Positions 34,675 to 45,057 of a stretch of DNA of 64,000 nucleotides are shown one piece after another. The DNA lies in NCBI GenBank assembly GCA_963781305.1, contig CAWAFL010000014.1, positions 62,001-126,000 of the forward strand, given 5' to 3'. Below the pieces are notes generated by a model. It was given only the letters and a program-made list of their open reading frames with translations, ran no database searches and was not told the origin of the DNA. The translations under genes were made by a program, and so were the position numbers. This DNA comes from DASXMT01 sp963781305 (GTDB taxonomy: Bacteria; Actinomycetota; Acidimicrobiia; Acidimicrobiales; RAAP-2). How positions within the stretch are numbered: position 1 is the first letter of the stretch; every line of letters starts with the position of its first letter.

Positions 34675-35655
34675 TCAGGTGACGGCCAAGGCGTTGGGCG
34701 GCGAGGCCACGCCAGCGTGCACATTGAGCGGAGCCGAGGTGAACAGGCAGTCGTAACGGCCGCGCTGTTCGCACTCTGCGGCCAGGGCATCGAGATCGAA
34801 GAGCTCGCCAATGGGTATCCCGAGCAGCGGGAGCAGCGCGAGGTGGAGGAACCCACCGATCAGGTCCTCAGGGGTCGCCGTCTGTGGATCGATCCCGTGG
34901 CCCGCCCTGAACAGGGGCGGGGGCCACACCTCGAGGGCCGGGTTGTCGGCCGCCACCGCCGCGATGTGGAGGTCCCACAGGGTGGCGGCCATGTCGGTCC
35001 CGGCGCGGAGCCCACACGACGGGGACGACCGGTGGGCCTGGTCCCGGCGGCCGGCGTCGTCGAGGCCCCGGTACCAGGCCAGCCACCCGGTACGGACGAG
35101 GAGGATGTCCCCCACCTCGACGGTGACCCCCTGCGCGTCCAAGGTGCCGAGCAGGTCCGACGGTTCGATGCCGTCGGTGGAGTCGGGCCGGAGGGGCCGA
35201 CCAACCGAGGACCGCCACCGGCCCACGTCGGCCAGGACGGCCCGCCCCACGATGCCCTGCCGGGCCCATAGGTGGATGCCATGCTCCCCGTCGGGGCGGC
35301 CGTTGTAGAAGCCGTACCTGGGGTGGCGGATGTGACGGAACCCGTCCCATTGGCTCGAGCTCTGGGTATTCCAGTGGTGGAGCTCGTCGTCATGGCCCGA
35401 GCCCGAGGCGAGGTCGCTCACCACGTGCTCGAACGCGGCGCGGCCGAACAACGGCGGTGAGGGCAATTCGAGCTCGAGGTTCAGATTGTGGACACGCCCG
35501 GCTTCCGGGATCGACTGGGCCCGGTGGACCCGCTCGGGCGTCAGGAGGTTGAGGCAGCCGAGTGCGCCATCGTCGTCCCAAACCCCCCACGACGATCCCA
35601 GCGGGGCGTCGGGGGCGATGGGCAGCTGTGCGTAGGTAGGCATCGGCTCGGTCAT
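34675..35655 (-). CDS. Cyclase-family hydrolase
   Basis: This 326-residue protein has the kynurenine-formamidase-like cyclase core: WNTQSSSQWDGFRHIRHP takes the place of the HxGTHxDxPxH metal motif, and DILLVRTGW and GIDPQTATPEDL follow. It would hydrolyse an amide, ester or lactone. ATG 35655 has GAGGAGG upstream. It lies just 13 bp downstream of the thiolase gene, in the same run. The metal motif is atypical because the first His-Gly-Thr-His is not conserved. Confidence 0.78.
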   Translation of the reverse strand: MTEPMPTYAQLPIAPDAPLGSSWGVWDDDGALGCLNLLTPERVHRAQSIPEAGRVHNLNLELELPSPPLFGRAAFEHVVSDLASGSGHDDELHHWNTQSSSQWDGFRHIRHPRYGFYNGRPDGEHGIHLWARQGIVGRAVLADVGRWRSSVGRPLRPDSTDGIEPSDLLGTLDAQGVTVEVGDILLVRTGWLAWYRGLDDAGRRDQAHRSSPSCGLRAGTDMAATLWDLHIAAVAADNPALEVWPPPLFRAGHGIDPQTATPEDLIGGFLHLALLPLLGIPIGELFDLDALAAECEQRGRYDCLFTSAPLNVHAGVASPPNALAVT

Positions 35656-35668
35656 GGCTGGCGCCTCC

Positions 35669-36868
35669 TCACGGCTGGTGCGAACTGTAGAGCACCGCCC
35701 CCCCGAAGTTCGGGGTTGCCTGACAGGCCAGGGCCACGTCGGCTTTCTCCAGCTGTCGAGGCCCGGCCCGTTGGGACAGCTGCAGATAGCACTCGAGCAT
35801 TTGAGGGACGCCGTGCATCCGCCCATTACCCAGCGCACCGCCGCCGGAGAGGAAGGGGTGGCCGGTGGCCGGACGCAGGCCCCCATCTTGTACGAACCGG
35901 TGCGCCTCGCCCCGGGGACAGTAGCCCAGGGCCTCCAGCCAGAAGTAGACGAACGGCGAGAAGCCGTCGTAGAGCTGGGGGATGTCGACGTCTTGGCGCG
36001 ACAGGCCGGCGCTCTCCCACAGGTGCCCGGCCATCTCCGTCCCCGCGTCGTGGATCTCATCAAGTGACCAGTAACCGATGCCGTTGGGGGGCCGCGAGCG
36101 GCCCTGGGCGAACCCGGCCACATAGACGGGCCGATGGGGCAGGTCCCGCGCCCGTTCGGCGCTGGTGAGGACGAAGGCCCCGACCCCGCTGATGGGCAGG
36201 TCGCAGTCGAGCAACGAGATGGGATCGGCGATCATCCGGGCTTGCATGTAGTCGTCCACGGTGATGGGGCGGTCGTGCCAGTACGACCAGGGAATCTCCG
36301 CCCCGTTGCGCCGGGCCTCCACCACCACGGTGGCCATGTCCTCGCGCCGTGCCCCGTAGCGCTGCATGTACTCCATGTACGGCAGGGCGGCCTGGGCGAT
36401 CGGGCTCCAATACCCCTGGGGCGCGTTCCACTGGGATTCGCCCTCGGCCTCGGTCATCGGGTTCTCGTGGTAGCGGCCCGGCGGGTTGAACATGGCCCGA
36501 TGCACCAGCACGTAGTCGGCCGCCCCGGTGGCGATGGCCGTGGCGGCCAGGATGACCGATCCCGGGATCTGCCCCACCCCCTGGAACCCGCACAACCAGC
36601 GCGGACGAATCCCCAGTTGTTCGGCCAACCAGTCGGAGGTCACGATGTGGGTCCCGTCGATGATGGTCCTTCCGCCGCTCGACGGGAAGATCGCACCGGT
36701 GGTGAAGCCGTCAATCTGCTCCTTGGTCAGACCGGCGTCGGCGATGGCCTCCAACGCGGTCTTGATGGCGAGCGTGCCCAGGGGTTCGTCGATGTGCCGC
36801 GTGATCGGGCTTTGGGCGTAGCCAGCGATGGCCACCTGGCCGCTGCCACGGAACCGCGGCGCGGTCAT
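35669..36868 (-). CDS. Thiolase-fold protein, Ltp2-like (probable aldolase)
   Basis: This 399-residue thiolase-superfamily protein of the SCP2/lipid-transfer type has YDGFSPFVYFWLEALG and GGALGNGRMHGVPQMLE. The region matching the thiolase nucleophile (GACASG) reads GVGQIPG at residues 97-103, without Cys, as in Ltp2 aldolases that cleave steroid side chains with a DUF35 partner. The DUF35 gene lies immediately upstream and overlaps it (ATGA). It probably performs retro-aldol rather than thiolytic cleavage; this is inference. Confidence 0.83.
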   Translation of the reverse strand: MTAPRFRGSGQVAIAGYAQSPITRHIDEPLGTLAIKTALEAIADAGLTKEQIDGFTTGAIFPSSGGRTIIDGTHIVTSDWLAEQLGIRPRWLCGFQGVGQIPGSVILAATAIATGAADYVLVHRAMFNPPGRYHENPMTEAEGESQWNAPQGYWSPIAQAALPYMEYMQRYGARREDMATVVVEARRNGAEIPWSYWHDRPITVDDYMQARMIADPISLLDCDLPISGVGAFVLTSAERARDLPHRPVYVAGFAQGRSRPPNGIGYWSLDEIHDAGTEMAGHLWESAGLSRQDVDIPQLYDGFSPFVYFWLEALGYCPRGEAHRFVQDGGLRPATGHPFLSGGGALGNGRMHGVPQMLECYLQLSQRAGPRQLEKADVALACQATPNFGGAVLYSSHQP

Positions 36869-37299
36869 CGCGACACCGCCGTCCGGAAATGGGGCACCGA
36901 GATCCCGGTGGCCACGTCATCGAAGGTGACCTCGACGGCCATGCCCACTCGCATCTCGGATTCCTTGCCGTCGACCAGGAACATGACCAGGCGGAGCCCC
37001 TCTTGCTCGTCCAGCTCGGCTTCGGCCAGGACATAGGGGACGTCCTCGGCGAACCCGGCCAGCAGGGCGTCCCGCACCACGGTCCACGTCCTGACCGTGG
37101 CTCGCCCGCTCACCGGCTCATAGTGGAAGGATCGCTCAGGCGAAAGGCAACGGCGACAGATGTCCACCGGTGGGTGGCTGTAGAACCCGCACTGGTCGCA
37201 CTGTTGAATGGCGAGAACATGGTTAGCCGCGGCCTCCCAGAACCCCGCCGACTGCGCGTCAGGTACCGGCACCGGTTTCAGATCGCTGGTGATCTCCAA
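36865..37299 (-). CDS. DUF35 OB-fold zinc-ribbon protein (ChsH2-like)
   Basis: This 144-residue protein has a rubredoxin-like zinc ribbon, CDQCGFYSHPPVDICRRC, followed by the OB-fold with VRTWTVVRDALLAGFAEDVPYVLAEAEL. It acts as the obligatory partner of Ltp2-type thiolases. The TTG start at 37299 is preceded by GAGGAG. Its stop overlaps the thiolase start by four bases. With the MaoC pair at 31-32 kb this recalls the Ltp2/ChsH arrangement of sterol degraders, although the parts are split. Confidence 0.88.
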   Translation of the reverse strand: MEITSDLKPVPVPDAQSAGFWEAAANHVLAIQQCDQCGFYSHPPVDICRRCLSPERSFHYEPVSGRATVRTWTVVRDALLAGFAEDVPYVLAEAELDEQEGLRLVMFLVDGKESEMRVGMAVEVTFDDVATGISVPHFRTAVSR

Positions 37300-37457
37300 T
37301 GGCTCATCTCCTCGTGGCGGGGTGGCGAACGGCAGCTTGCCAGAGCGCTAAGAACTGCGCACGGTGGCGAACCCGCAGTCCCACCACTCGCCTGGCGCCG
37401 GTCCGCTCCTCATGCTCCTCCGGACCAGGCGGGCGGTCCGTGGCAGACTGACCGCTC

Positions 37458-37760
37458 ATGATCATCGTTGCCGGTTTTATCGATGTCGACCCAGCCGTTC
37501 GCGGCGAGTTCTTGGAGGCCATGAAGGACTCGATCGTCGCCACCCGTTCCGAGCCGGGCTGCATCGAGTACACGTTCAGTGCCGACGCGGTCGAGCCCGG
37601 ACGGGTGCGCCTCTTTGAACGGTGGGAGTCCAAGGACGACCTCCGTACCCACCTGGACGCCAGCGCCAAGCAGCCGTCCCCGGCGTCGGCCCAATTCGAG
37701 CGGGCCTCCGTCGAGCTGTTGCAGTACGAGATCAGCGCCCAAGGCCCGCTCGGGAGCTGA
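37458..37760 (+). CDS. ABM-type quinol monooxygenase
   Basis: This 100-residue ferredoxin-like dimeric protein has MIIVAGFIDVDPAVRGEF, the TRSEPGCIEYTFSAD strand pair, then LFERWESKDDLRTHLDAS. It matches antibiotic-biosynthesis-monooxygenase/YgiN-like proteins that oxidise quinols without cofactor. It lies upstream of the aldo/keto reductase and diverges from the DUF35 gene. Confidence 0.85.
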   Translation: MIIVAGFIDVDPAVRGEFLEAMKDSIVATRSEPGCIEYTFSADAVEPGRVRLFERWESKDDLRTHLDASAKQPSPASAQFERASVELLQYEISAQGPLGS

Positions 37761-37796
37761 TCGGCAGAACCTGCTCGACAGGGACGGGAACCCGCG

Positions 37797-37802
37797 TAGG
37801 GT
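37797..37802 (+). promoter_or_regulatory. Leaderless -10 box for the aldo/keto reductase
   Basis: TAGGGT ends 6 nt before ATG 37809, with no ribosome site. Confidence 0.5.
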
Positions 37803-37808
37803 GCTCGA

Positions 37809-38819
<1,011 letters not shown>

Positions 38820-38834
38820 TCGGCGCCGGCAGCC

Positions 38835-39515
38835 TCAACCCATCCCGAAGAACCTCATCGTGGCGTCGATGGCGCCGAAATCCGACGGGGTGGAGAAGTG
38901 GTCCACACCGGCCAGGGTCACCAGAGACGCCTGGGGCAGGGCGGCCACCAGTCGGTCGGCCGGCCCCACCATGTCGCGGTCACCGAGCACCACCAACACT
39001 GGACAGGACAAAGTCGACAGGTCCTTCTCGCTCAGGGGCTGGCGGGGGCGACGGATGAAAGCCGACAGTGCTTTGGGGTCGTTGCCCGTCGACTGGGCCA
39101 GCCGCCGGAACAGCCGAGCTTGCACGTCCTCGGGCTCGTCGTCGCCCTCCAGCGCATCGACGATAACGGTGGGATCAGCGGTTTCGAAGACGTTGTCGCC
39201 CACACCGAGTACGGCGATCCGCTCGAAGCGTCCGGGGTTGGCGATGGCCAGGTGCAACAAGAGGTCGCCCCCGGCTGAGAACCCGACGGCGTGGCGCGCG
39301 CTCGGCGGGAGCAGCCCGAACACCTCGCTCTCCACCTCGGCGTAGTCCTGTGGGTCGGTCGGCCGGGCCGAGGACCCGTGACCGGGCAGGTCGATCTCGG
39401 GCACCTCGCAGTCGAAGTCGCCCAGGATGTCCACCCAGCCGCTCTGTCGCCAGCCATGGTCGAACGAGGAGGCGAAACCGTGCAGAAGGACGAGCGACGT
39501 CGGTGACTCGGGCAT
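38835..39515 (-). CDS. Alpha/beta hydrolase
   Basis: This 226-residue protein has LVLLHGFASSFDHGW (oxyanion), DLPGHGSSAR, AVGFSAGGDLLLH with the nucleophilic Ser, VLVVLGDRDMVGP with the Asp and AGVDHFSTP with the His. The triad is complete. It is shorter than average and would hydrolyse an ester or thioester. TAGTTT lies 9 nt before ATG 39515 and no ribosome site is seen. Confidence 0.88.
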   Translation of the reverse strand: MPESPTSLVLLHGFASSFDHGWRQSGWVDILGDFDCEVPEIDLPGHGSSARPTDPQDYAEVESEVFGLLPPSARHAVGFSAGGDLLLHLAIANPGRFERIAVLGVGDNVFETADPTVIVDALEGDDEPEDVQARLFRRLAQSTGNDPKALSAFIRRPRQPLSEKDLSTLSCPVLVVLGDRDMVGPADRLVAALPQASLVTLAGVDHFSTPSDFGAIDATMRFFGMG

Positions 39516-39645
39516 CGTGAGATCAAACTAGCGGGATCGGGAAAGGGAGGTCGTCTTCCTGCTCGCGCCGTCCCGAATCAGGAATGGGAGGCCCAATCGT
39601 CGGCCGTATACAGTGCACCCGGGCCAACCCAGGGAGGGAGCTGCT

Positions 39646-40848
39646 GTGACCGATATGTTCGCCGGAGTCCGCGTCGTCGAGGCCGGCACGTGGATGTTCG
39701 TACCATCGGCCGCCGCGGTACTGGCCGACTTCGGCGCCGAGGTGATCAAGGTCGAGCACCCGAGGCGAGGCGACCCCCAGCGGGGCCTGGAGACCGGCGG
39801 TCGCGGTCTCGTGCCCAGCCACCTGGCCATGGAGCAAGCCAACCGGGGCAAGCGCAGCATCGGCATCGACACCTCGATGCCCGAGGGACGAGACCTGCTC
39901 TACAAGCTGGTCGAGTCGGCCGACGTCTTCATGACCAACCTCCTCCCTGCCGCCCGTCGGAAGAACGGGGTGGACATCGATCAGATCCAGGCCATCAAGC
40001 CCGACATCATCTACGTGCGGGCCACGTCGGCCGGTCCGAAGGGGCCCGATGCCGCCAAACCCGGGTACGACGCAGCCACGCACTGGCTGCGCGGCGGCAT
40101 CGCCTACACGGTGACCGAGCCCGACGCCCCCCGTCCGGCCAAGTCGCGCCCCGGATTCGGCGACAAGACGGGCTCGATGAATATCGCCTTCGGTGTGGCC
40201 GCCGCCCTCTTCCGCCGGGAGCGGACCGGTGAGGGCGCGGTGGTGGACACCTCGCTGCTGAGCACGGCCATGTGGTCCCTGTCCAGTGACATCACCTACT
40301 CGGCCTACACCAACCAGGAGTTCAGCCGGATCGAGCAGCCCATCGCAAACCCCATCGCCTACTCCTACAAGACGGCCGACAACCGGTGGATCGGGCTGTT
40401 GATGCTCGAGTCCGACCGGTGGTGGCCGCAACTGTGCCAGCACCTGGGGCGAGAGGACCTGATAGCCGACGAGCGGTTCAAGGACGCTGCCGCCCGCTAT
40501 GACAACCGCGACGCGTGCGTGCAGGTCCTGAGCGAGGTCTTCGCGTCGGCAACCCTCGACGAGTGGCGGAGCCGCTTCGCCACGCTCACCGCACCGTGGG
40601 AGCCGCTCCAGAGCCCGCTCGAAGTGCTCAACGACCCCCAGGTCAAGGCGAATGGGTTCATCCGGGACCACGTGGTGGCGACGGGTGAGACAGCCAAGAT
40701 CGTGGCCGCACCGGTCCAGTTCGATGAAGAGGTGGTCAAGGCTGTCCGCGCCCCCGAGCTAGGCGAGAACACCGAGGAGATCCTTCTCGAGCTGGGCGCG
40801 GACTGGGACGAGATCATCCGCCTGAAAAATCTCGGCGCCATCAATTAG
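39646..40848 (+). CDS. CaiB/BaiF family III CoA-transferase
   Basis: This 400-residue protein has GVRVVEAGTWMFVPSAAAVLADFGAEVIKVEHP, QANRGKRSIGID, KPDIIYVRATSAGPKG and GFGDKTGSMNIAFG, with Asp at the position that forms the acyl-enzyme anhydride. It moves CoA between carboxylates. GTG 39646 has AGGGAGGGAG upstream. It is followed after 25 bp by an acyl-CoA ligase, so both alternative ways of forming CoA esters are made together. Confidence 0.93.
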   Translation: MTDMFAGVRVVEAGTWMFVPSAAAVLADFGAEVIKVEHPRRGDPQRGLETGGRGLVPSHLAMEQANRGKRSIGIDTSMPEGRDLLYKLVESADVFMTNLLPAARRKNGVDIDQIQAIKPDIIYVRATSAGPKGPDAAKPGYDAATHWLRGGIAYTVTEPDAPRPAKSRPGFGDKTGSMNIAFGVAAALFRRERTGEGAVVDTSLLSTAMWSLSSDITYSAYTNQEFSRIEQPIANPIAYSYKTADNRWIGLLMLESDRWWPQLCQHLGREDLIADERFKDAAARYDNRDACVQVLSEVFASATLDEWRSRFATLTAPWEPLQSPLEVLNDPQVKANGFIRDHVVATGETAKIVAAPVQFDEEVVKAVRAPELGENTEEILLELGADWDEIIRLKNLGAIN

Positions 40849-40873
40849 GGCCGACCCCACCGAGTCACCAGCC

Positions 40874-42349
40874 ATGAGCGAGCTGCCACACGGGGAAGCC
40901 ATGAGCTGGCTGGCCCGACAGGACCCTGATCGCCTGGCCATCGTCTGCGAGGACGACTCCGTCACCCGCATCGAGCTCGAGAGGCGGGCAAACGCCATGG
41001 CCAGGACCTACGCCCACCGGGGCGTGGCAGGCGACGACATCGTCGCCCTGATGGTCCCCAACAGCATCGAGTTCTATGTGGCCGCGCTGGCCGTGTGGAA
41101 ACTGGGGGCGGTGCCCATGCCCGTCTCGCACCGTCTCCCCGATGCCGAACTGGAGCCCATTCTCGATCTGGCCCAGCCCTCGCTGGTGGTCGGGTTGGAC
41201 GGCGACCGTCCGGCCGCCTCACGATTCGCCTCGGTCCCCGTCGGTTTCACCCCCGAACCCTCGGTGGAGGATTCGGCGCTGCCTGCCGTGGTGGCCCGAT
41301 ACGGCAGGGCGCTGACTTCGGGGGGCAGCACGGGACGGCCCAAGGTGGTGGTGAGCCACGTGAAGGCGGTGGTCGACCCGGAGAGCGAGACGTTGGGCCT
41401 GGGATCGGGAAGCGTCCAGCTGGTGCCGGGCCCGCTGTTCCACAACGCACCGTTCATCACCTCATGCCAGGGCCTCCTTCGAGGGGCGACCCTCGTGGTC
41501 ATGAAGCGCTTCGATCCTGTCGCCATGCTCAAGCTCATCGAGCAGTACCGGGTGACCTGGATACAGGTGGTACCGACGATGTTGCAGCGGGTCTGGCGGC
41601 TCGCCGACGAGGACCGGCTGATGCGGGACGTGTCCTCACTGCAGGTCGTCTTCAGCACCGGCGGCCCGTTTCCCGCCTGGCTCAAGGAGGCATGGGCCGG
41701 ATGGATCGGACCCGAGAAGCTCCTCGAGGCCTACGGCAGCTCGGAGCAGTACGGCGGAAGCACCCTGGTCACCGGGGAGGAGGCGCTGCGCAAACCGGGG
41801 ACTGTCGGTCGTCCCCGCTACGGACCGCCCCGCATCGTCGACGAGGACGGCCGCCAGGTCGGTATCGGTGAGGTGGGCCTCATCTACTTCCAGCGACTGA
41901 AGGAACCCAACTATCACTACCTGGGGGCCGAGTCGCAGATCGTCGATGGCTGGGAGACGCTGGGCGACATGGGGTACGTGGACGAGGACGGGTATCTGTT
42001 CCTGGCCGACCGCCGGGTCGACATGATCATCACCGGTGGGGAGAACGTGTTCCCGGCCGAGGTCGAGGCCTCGCTCGACCAGCATCCCGACGTCCGCTCG
42101 TCGGTGGTCATCGGACTGCCCGACGACGATCTCGGCCAACGGGTTCATGCCATCGTCGACATCGGGCGGCACGACGGGACGACAGCCGATGTCGGCCAAG
42201 CCGATCTGGTGGCCTTTCTGGCCGATCGCATCGTCCGCTACAAGATCCCTCGGACCGTCGAGCTGGTCAGCGAGCCCCTGCGCACCGATGCCGGCAAGGT
42301 GCGACGGTCCCAGCTTCGCGACGAAAGGATCGCCGCGGCGAAGCCGTAG
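40874..42349 (+). CDS. AMP-dependent acyl-CoA ligase
   Basis: This 491-residue ANL ligase has P-loop ALTSGGSTGRPKVVV, AYGSSEQYG, ITGGENVFPAEVE and a late DAGKVRR Lys. The GGSTGRPK loop resembles bile-acid-type and salicylate-type CoA ligases. It is in line with the CoA-transferase and converges with the LLM gene 33 bp away. Confidence 0.9.
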   Translation: MSELPHGEAMSWLARQDPDRLAIVCEDDSVTRIELERRANAMARTYAHRGVAGDDIVALMVPNSIEFYVAALAVWKLGAVPMPVSHRLPDAELEPILDLAQPSLVVGLDGDRPAASRFASVPVGFTPEPSVEDSALPAVVARYGRALTSGGSTGRPKVVVSHVKAVVDPESETLGLGSGSVQLVPGPLFHNAPFITSCQGLLRGATLVVMKRFDPVAMLKLIEQYRVTWIQVVPTMLQRVWRLADEDRLMRDVSSLQVVFSTGGPFPAWLKEAWAGWIGPEKLLEAYGSSEQYGGSTLVTGEEALRKPGTVGRPRYGPPRIVDEDGRQVGIGEVGLIYFQRLKEPNYHYLGAESQIVDGWETLGDMGYVDEDGYLFLADRRVDMIITGGENVFPAEVEASLDQHPDVRSSVVIGLPDDDLGQRVHAIVDIGRHDGTTADVGQADLVAFLADRIVRYKIPRTVELVSEPLRTDAGKVRRSQLRDERIAAAKP

Positions 42350-42382
42350 GGACCCACGGCTCGGCACTGGCGGACGGCCCGG

Positions 42383-43264
42383 TCAGGTGGAGGCGAGGTG
42401 GGGAATGATTTCCTCCCCGAACGCGGCCAGCGTGGCCGGGTCGGCAAAGTCGGTGAACCAGGTGTACAGCCGCTCCACGCCGCGATCGGCGAGAGCGCCG
42501 ATCTGGTCAACCAGCTCGGGGGCGGTGCCGAACATGATGACGTCCCCGAAGGCGGCGAAGCGTCGGCGGGCAGCGGCCTCGACTTCTTCCCGCTCCTTCT
42601 CGGACGGGATGAAGCACACCATCTGCTGCACCGAGGTGCGGGCGTCACCGACCTGGGCCCGGAGCTCCTCCAGCCGGTGCAGGTTCCCGATCTGCAGGTT
42701 CCACCAGTCGGCGTGGCGCGCCACCAGCTCCAGGGTCTTCTTCCCGGTGCCGCCGATCACGATGGGGATGTGGCCCACCGGCGTCGGCCGTTGCATCGCC
42801 CCCCTTAGATGGTGGAACTCCCCGTCGAAGTCCACCGACTCGCCCGACCACAGGGCACGGAGCACCTGGAGGGTCTCATCCAGACGCCGGATACGAGCCC
42901 CGGCCGTCTGCTCGTCGACTCCGAACGTGTCGAACTCGGCGGGGACCGATCCCCAGCCCAGGCCGAGGTCGAACCGCCCGCCGCTCGCCTGGTCGATCGA
43001 CGCCACCTGCTTGGCCAGGACCGCCGGGTGACGGAAGGCGTCGCACAGGACGAGATGACCCATGCGCAGCCGCTCGGTCCGGGCCGCCAGCCACGTGGCC
43101 GTGACCAGCGCTTCATACATCGGCTGGGTCTCGGCCATGGGCGGGGCGAAATGGTCCATGAAGGCCATGCCGGCGAATCCGGCCGCCTCGGCGTTCTTGG
43201 CGTGCGCCTCCAACTGCTCGAACGACAGCCGCATCTGGGGCAGGTACAGATGGATCTCGGTCAA
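42383..43264 (-). CDS. LLM-class flavin/F420 oxidoreductase
   Basis: This 293-residue luciferase-like protein has AFMDHFAPP, MGHLVLCDAFRHPAVLAKQVASIDQASGG and DLGLGWG, then IPIVIGGTGKKTLELVARHADWWN. It shares only the fold with the enzyme at 5117. A TTG start at 43264 is preceded by AGGAGAG. It is the last gene of an SRPBCC-SDR-SDR-LLM operon whose promoter lies at the 34-bp palindrome. Confidence 0.87.
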   Translation of the reverse strand: MTEIHLYLPQMRLSFEQLEAHAKNAEAAGFAGMAFMDHFAPPMAETQPMYEALVTATWLAARTERLRMGHLVLCDAFRHPAVLAKQVASIDQASGGRFDLGLGWGSVPAEFDTFGVDEQTAGARIRRLDETLQVLRALWSGESVDFDGEFHHLRGAMQRPTPVGHIPIVIGGTGKKTLELVARHADWWNLQIGNLHRLEELRAQVGDARTSVQQMVCFIPSEKEREEVEAAARRRFAAFGDVIMFGTAPELVDQIGALADRGVERLYTWFTDFADPATLAAFGEEIIPHLAST

Positions 43265-43284
43265 AGTGATTCTCTCCTGGTCAG

Positions 43285-44106
43285 CTATTCGAACCTGGCT
43301 CGTATCGCTGGGTTGGTGACGAAGACCGGCAGCTGGTCGCCGCCCGGTCCACCCAGGGTCATGCCCCCGTCCACAGCCAGGGTCTGACCGGTCACGTACT
43401 CGCCCAGATCGGAGAGGAGGAACAGGGCGGCATTGGCTACGTCCTGGGGGTCGCCGCGGCGGCGCAATGGGATCCCTTGGGCCGCGTCGGACAAATCACT
43501 CTGTCCGGCGCGAGGGGTCTTGATCGTCCCCGGCGCCACCAGGTTGACCCGAATGCCGTAGGGGGCCCATTCGAGCGCCATGGTGCGGCTGAACGACTCG
43601 AGGCCGGCCTTCGACGCGCCGTAGGCCGCCAGCAGCGGGGCGCCACGGGCAGCGACGGACGAGATGTTGACGAAGCTGCCGGTCTGCCCGGCATCGATCA
43701 GGGTGCGGGCCACGTCTCGGCAAGTGATGACCGCATATCGGAGGTTGCGCGACACGATCCGGTCGAAGGCATCCATGTCGTACTCGGCGGTCCGCCACCA
43801 GTCATCGGGGAGCGCCCCGCCGACCACGTTGACCAAGTGCCGAAACGGTCCCATCTCGGCCGCGGCCGTAGCGACGGCGGCACGCAGGGCGGCCTCGTCG
43901 GTCACGTCGGCTACCACGCCGACGGAACGACGCCCGAGGGCGCGGACCCGGTCTTCGCTGTCCTTGGCGTGTTCGGCCACATAGGTGATGACGGCTACAT
44001 CGGCACCCGCCTCGGCCAGGGTCAGGGCCATGGCCGTGCCGATGCCACCGCCGCCTCCTCCTACCACCAAGGCGTTGCGCCCGCTGAGGTCGATCGTGGT
44101 GCCCAC
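43285..44106 (-). CDS. Short-chain dehydrogenase/reductase (second in operon)
   Basis: This 273-residue SDR has an altered cofactor loop VVGGGGGGIGTAM, then VNVVGGALP in place of NNAG, and Ser/YGASK. The Gly-rich loop has six consecutive Gly, unusual but compatible with binding. C-terminal GGMTLGGPGGDQLPVFV is longer than average. GTG 44106 overlaps nothing and lies 9 bp downstream of the next SDR stop. Confidence 0.85.
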   Translation of the reverse strand: MGTTIDLSGRNALVVGGGGGGIGTAMALTLAEAGADVAVITYVAEHAKDSEDRVRALGRRSVGVVADVTDEAALRAAVATAAAEMGPFRHLVNVVGGALPDDWWRTAEYDMDAFDRIVSRNLRYAVITCRDVARTLIDAGQTGSFVNISSVAARGAPLLAAYGASKAGLESFSRTMALEWAPYGIRVNLVAPGTIKTPRAGQSDLSDAAQGIPLRRRGDPQDVANAALFLLSDLGEYVTGQTLAVDGGMTLGGPGGDQLPVFVTNPAIRARFE

Positions 44107-44115
44107 GCCCTTACC

Positions 44116-44937
44116 TCAGCTGTCGCCGCGCTGGGCTTGGAACGGCGACCAGGCCCCGGACGACACGTGGTTCCCGGCGTCGACGTCGATGAGCACGCCG
44201 GTGACCGACCGGGCATCGTCGGACAGCAGGAAGGCCACAGCGGCACCGATGTCGTCGGCCTCGGTCAGACGACCGAGCAGAAGGTGGCTCCCGGCCGCCG
44301 CGCCGCCGTCCTTCTCCCACATCGACTGGGTGGCCATGGTCCGGGTCAGGCCGGGGCTCACGGCGTTGACCCGCACGCCCCGGGGGCCCAAGTCGTTGGC
44401 CAACGTCCGGGTGAGCGCATTGAGAGCCGCCTTGGCCGCCGCATACGCAGCCATCGACGGAGTCGTCTTCTTGGGCGATCCGCTGGAGATGTTGACGATG
44501 GCCCCACCACCGTCATCGCCGAGACCCCGTCGCACGGCTTCTTGGATGAGGGCAAGCGTCGGCCACGTGTTCATGGACACCGTGTCGATGAACGCGGCAC
44601 GGTCGATGTCCAACGCCGACCCGGGATAGGGGGCTCCGCCAACGGTGTTGGCCAGCAGGTCGATGCGACCGAACTGGTCGAGTGCGGTGTCAACCAACCG
44701 CGCCGGAGTGTCATCGTCATCGGCAGAACCGGCAACGGCGACAACCGAGAGCCCTTCGGACTTGAGGGCGCGTTCTGTTTCGCGGAGCTGATCCTCTGAC
44801 CGGGCGTTGATGACGACCGACGCTCCTTCAAGGGCAAGACGACGAGCCGAGGACCTGCCTATTCCCGGATTGGTCGAGGCTCCGGTCACGATGGCGACCT
44901 TGCCCTCGAACCGCCGGCCGAACGTCGTTTCGTCCAC
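44116..44937 (-). CDS. Short-chain dehydrogenase/reductase (first in operon)
   Basis: This 273-residue SDR has IVTGASTNPGIGRSSARRL, a variant of TGxxxGIG with an Asn-Pro insertion, ANTVGGAPYPG and the NISSGSPKK ... YAAAK catalytic segment. GTG 44937 has GGGGGGA upstream. A small inverted repeat CCTAC-N9-GTAGG lies at 44982-45000 before it. Confidence 0.87.
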   Translation of the reverse strand: MDETTFGRRFEGKVAIVTGASTNPGIGRSSARRLALEGASVVINARSEDQLRETERALKSEGLSVVAVAGSADDDDTPARLVDTALDQFGRIDLLANTVGGAPYPGSALDIDRAAFIDTVSMNTWPTLALIQEAVRRGLGDDGGGAIVNISSGSPKKTTPSMAAYAAAKAALNALTRTLANDLGPRGVRVNAVSPGLTRTMATQSMWEKDGGAAAGSHLLLGRLTEADDIGAAVAFLLSDDARSVTGVLIDVDAGNHVSSGAWSPFQAQRGDS

Positions 44938-45057
44938 TGATTCCCCCCCGTAGGTCAGCCAATTCAGTGCAGCGGTTGGAACCTACACGCGATCCGTAGG
45001 AAGGATACAAATGACCGGAACGCCCGGAACGACCGCCTTACCAATGACCAGCGTGGC

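Noticed and set aside
34675..36123. Fusion of the cyclase with an upstream 156-residue extension
   Set aside because: The extension overlaps the thiolase gene in a different frame. ATG 35655 has a strong ribosome site.
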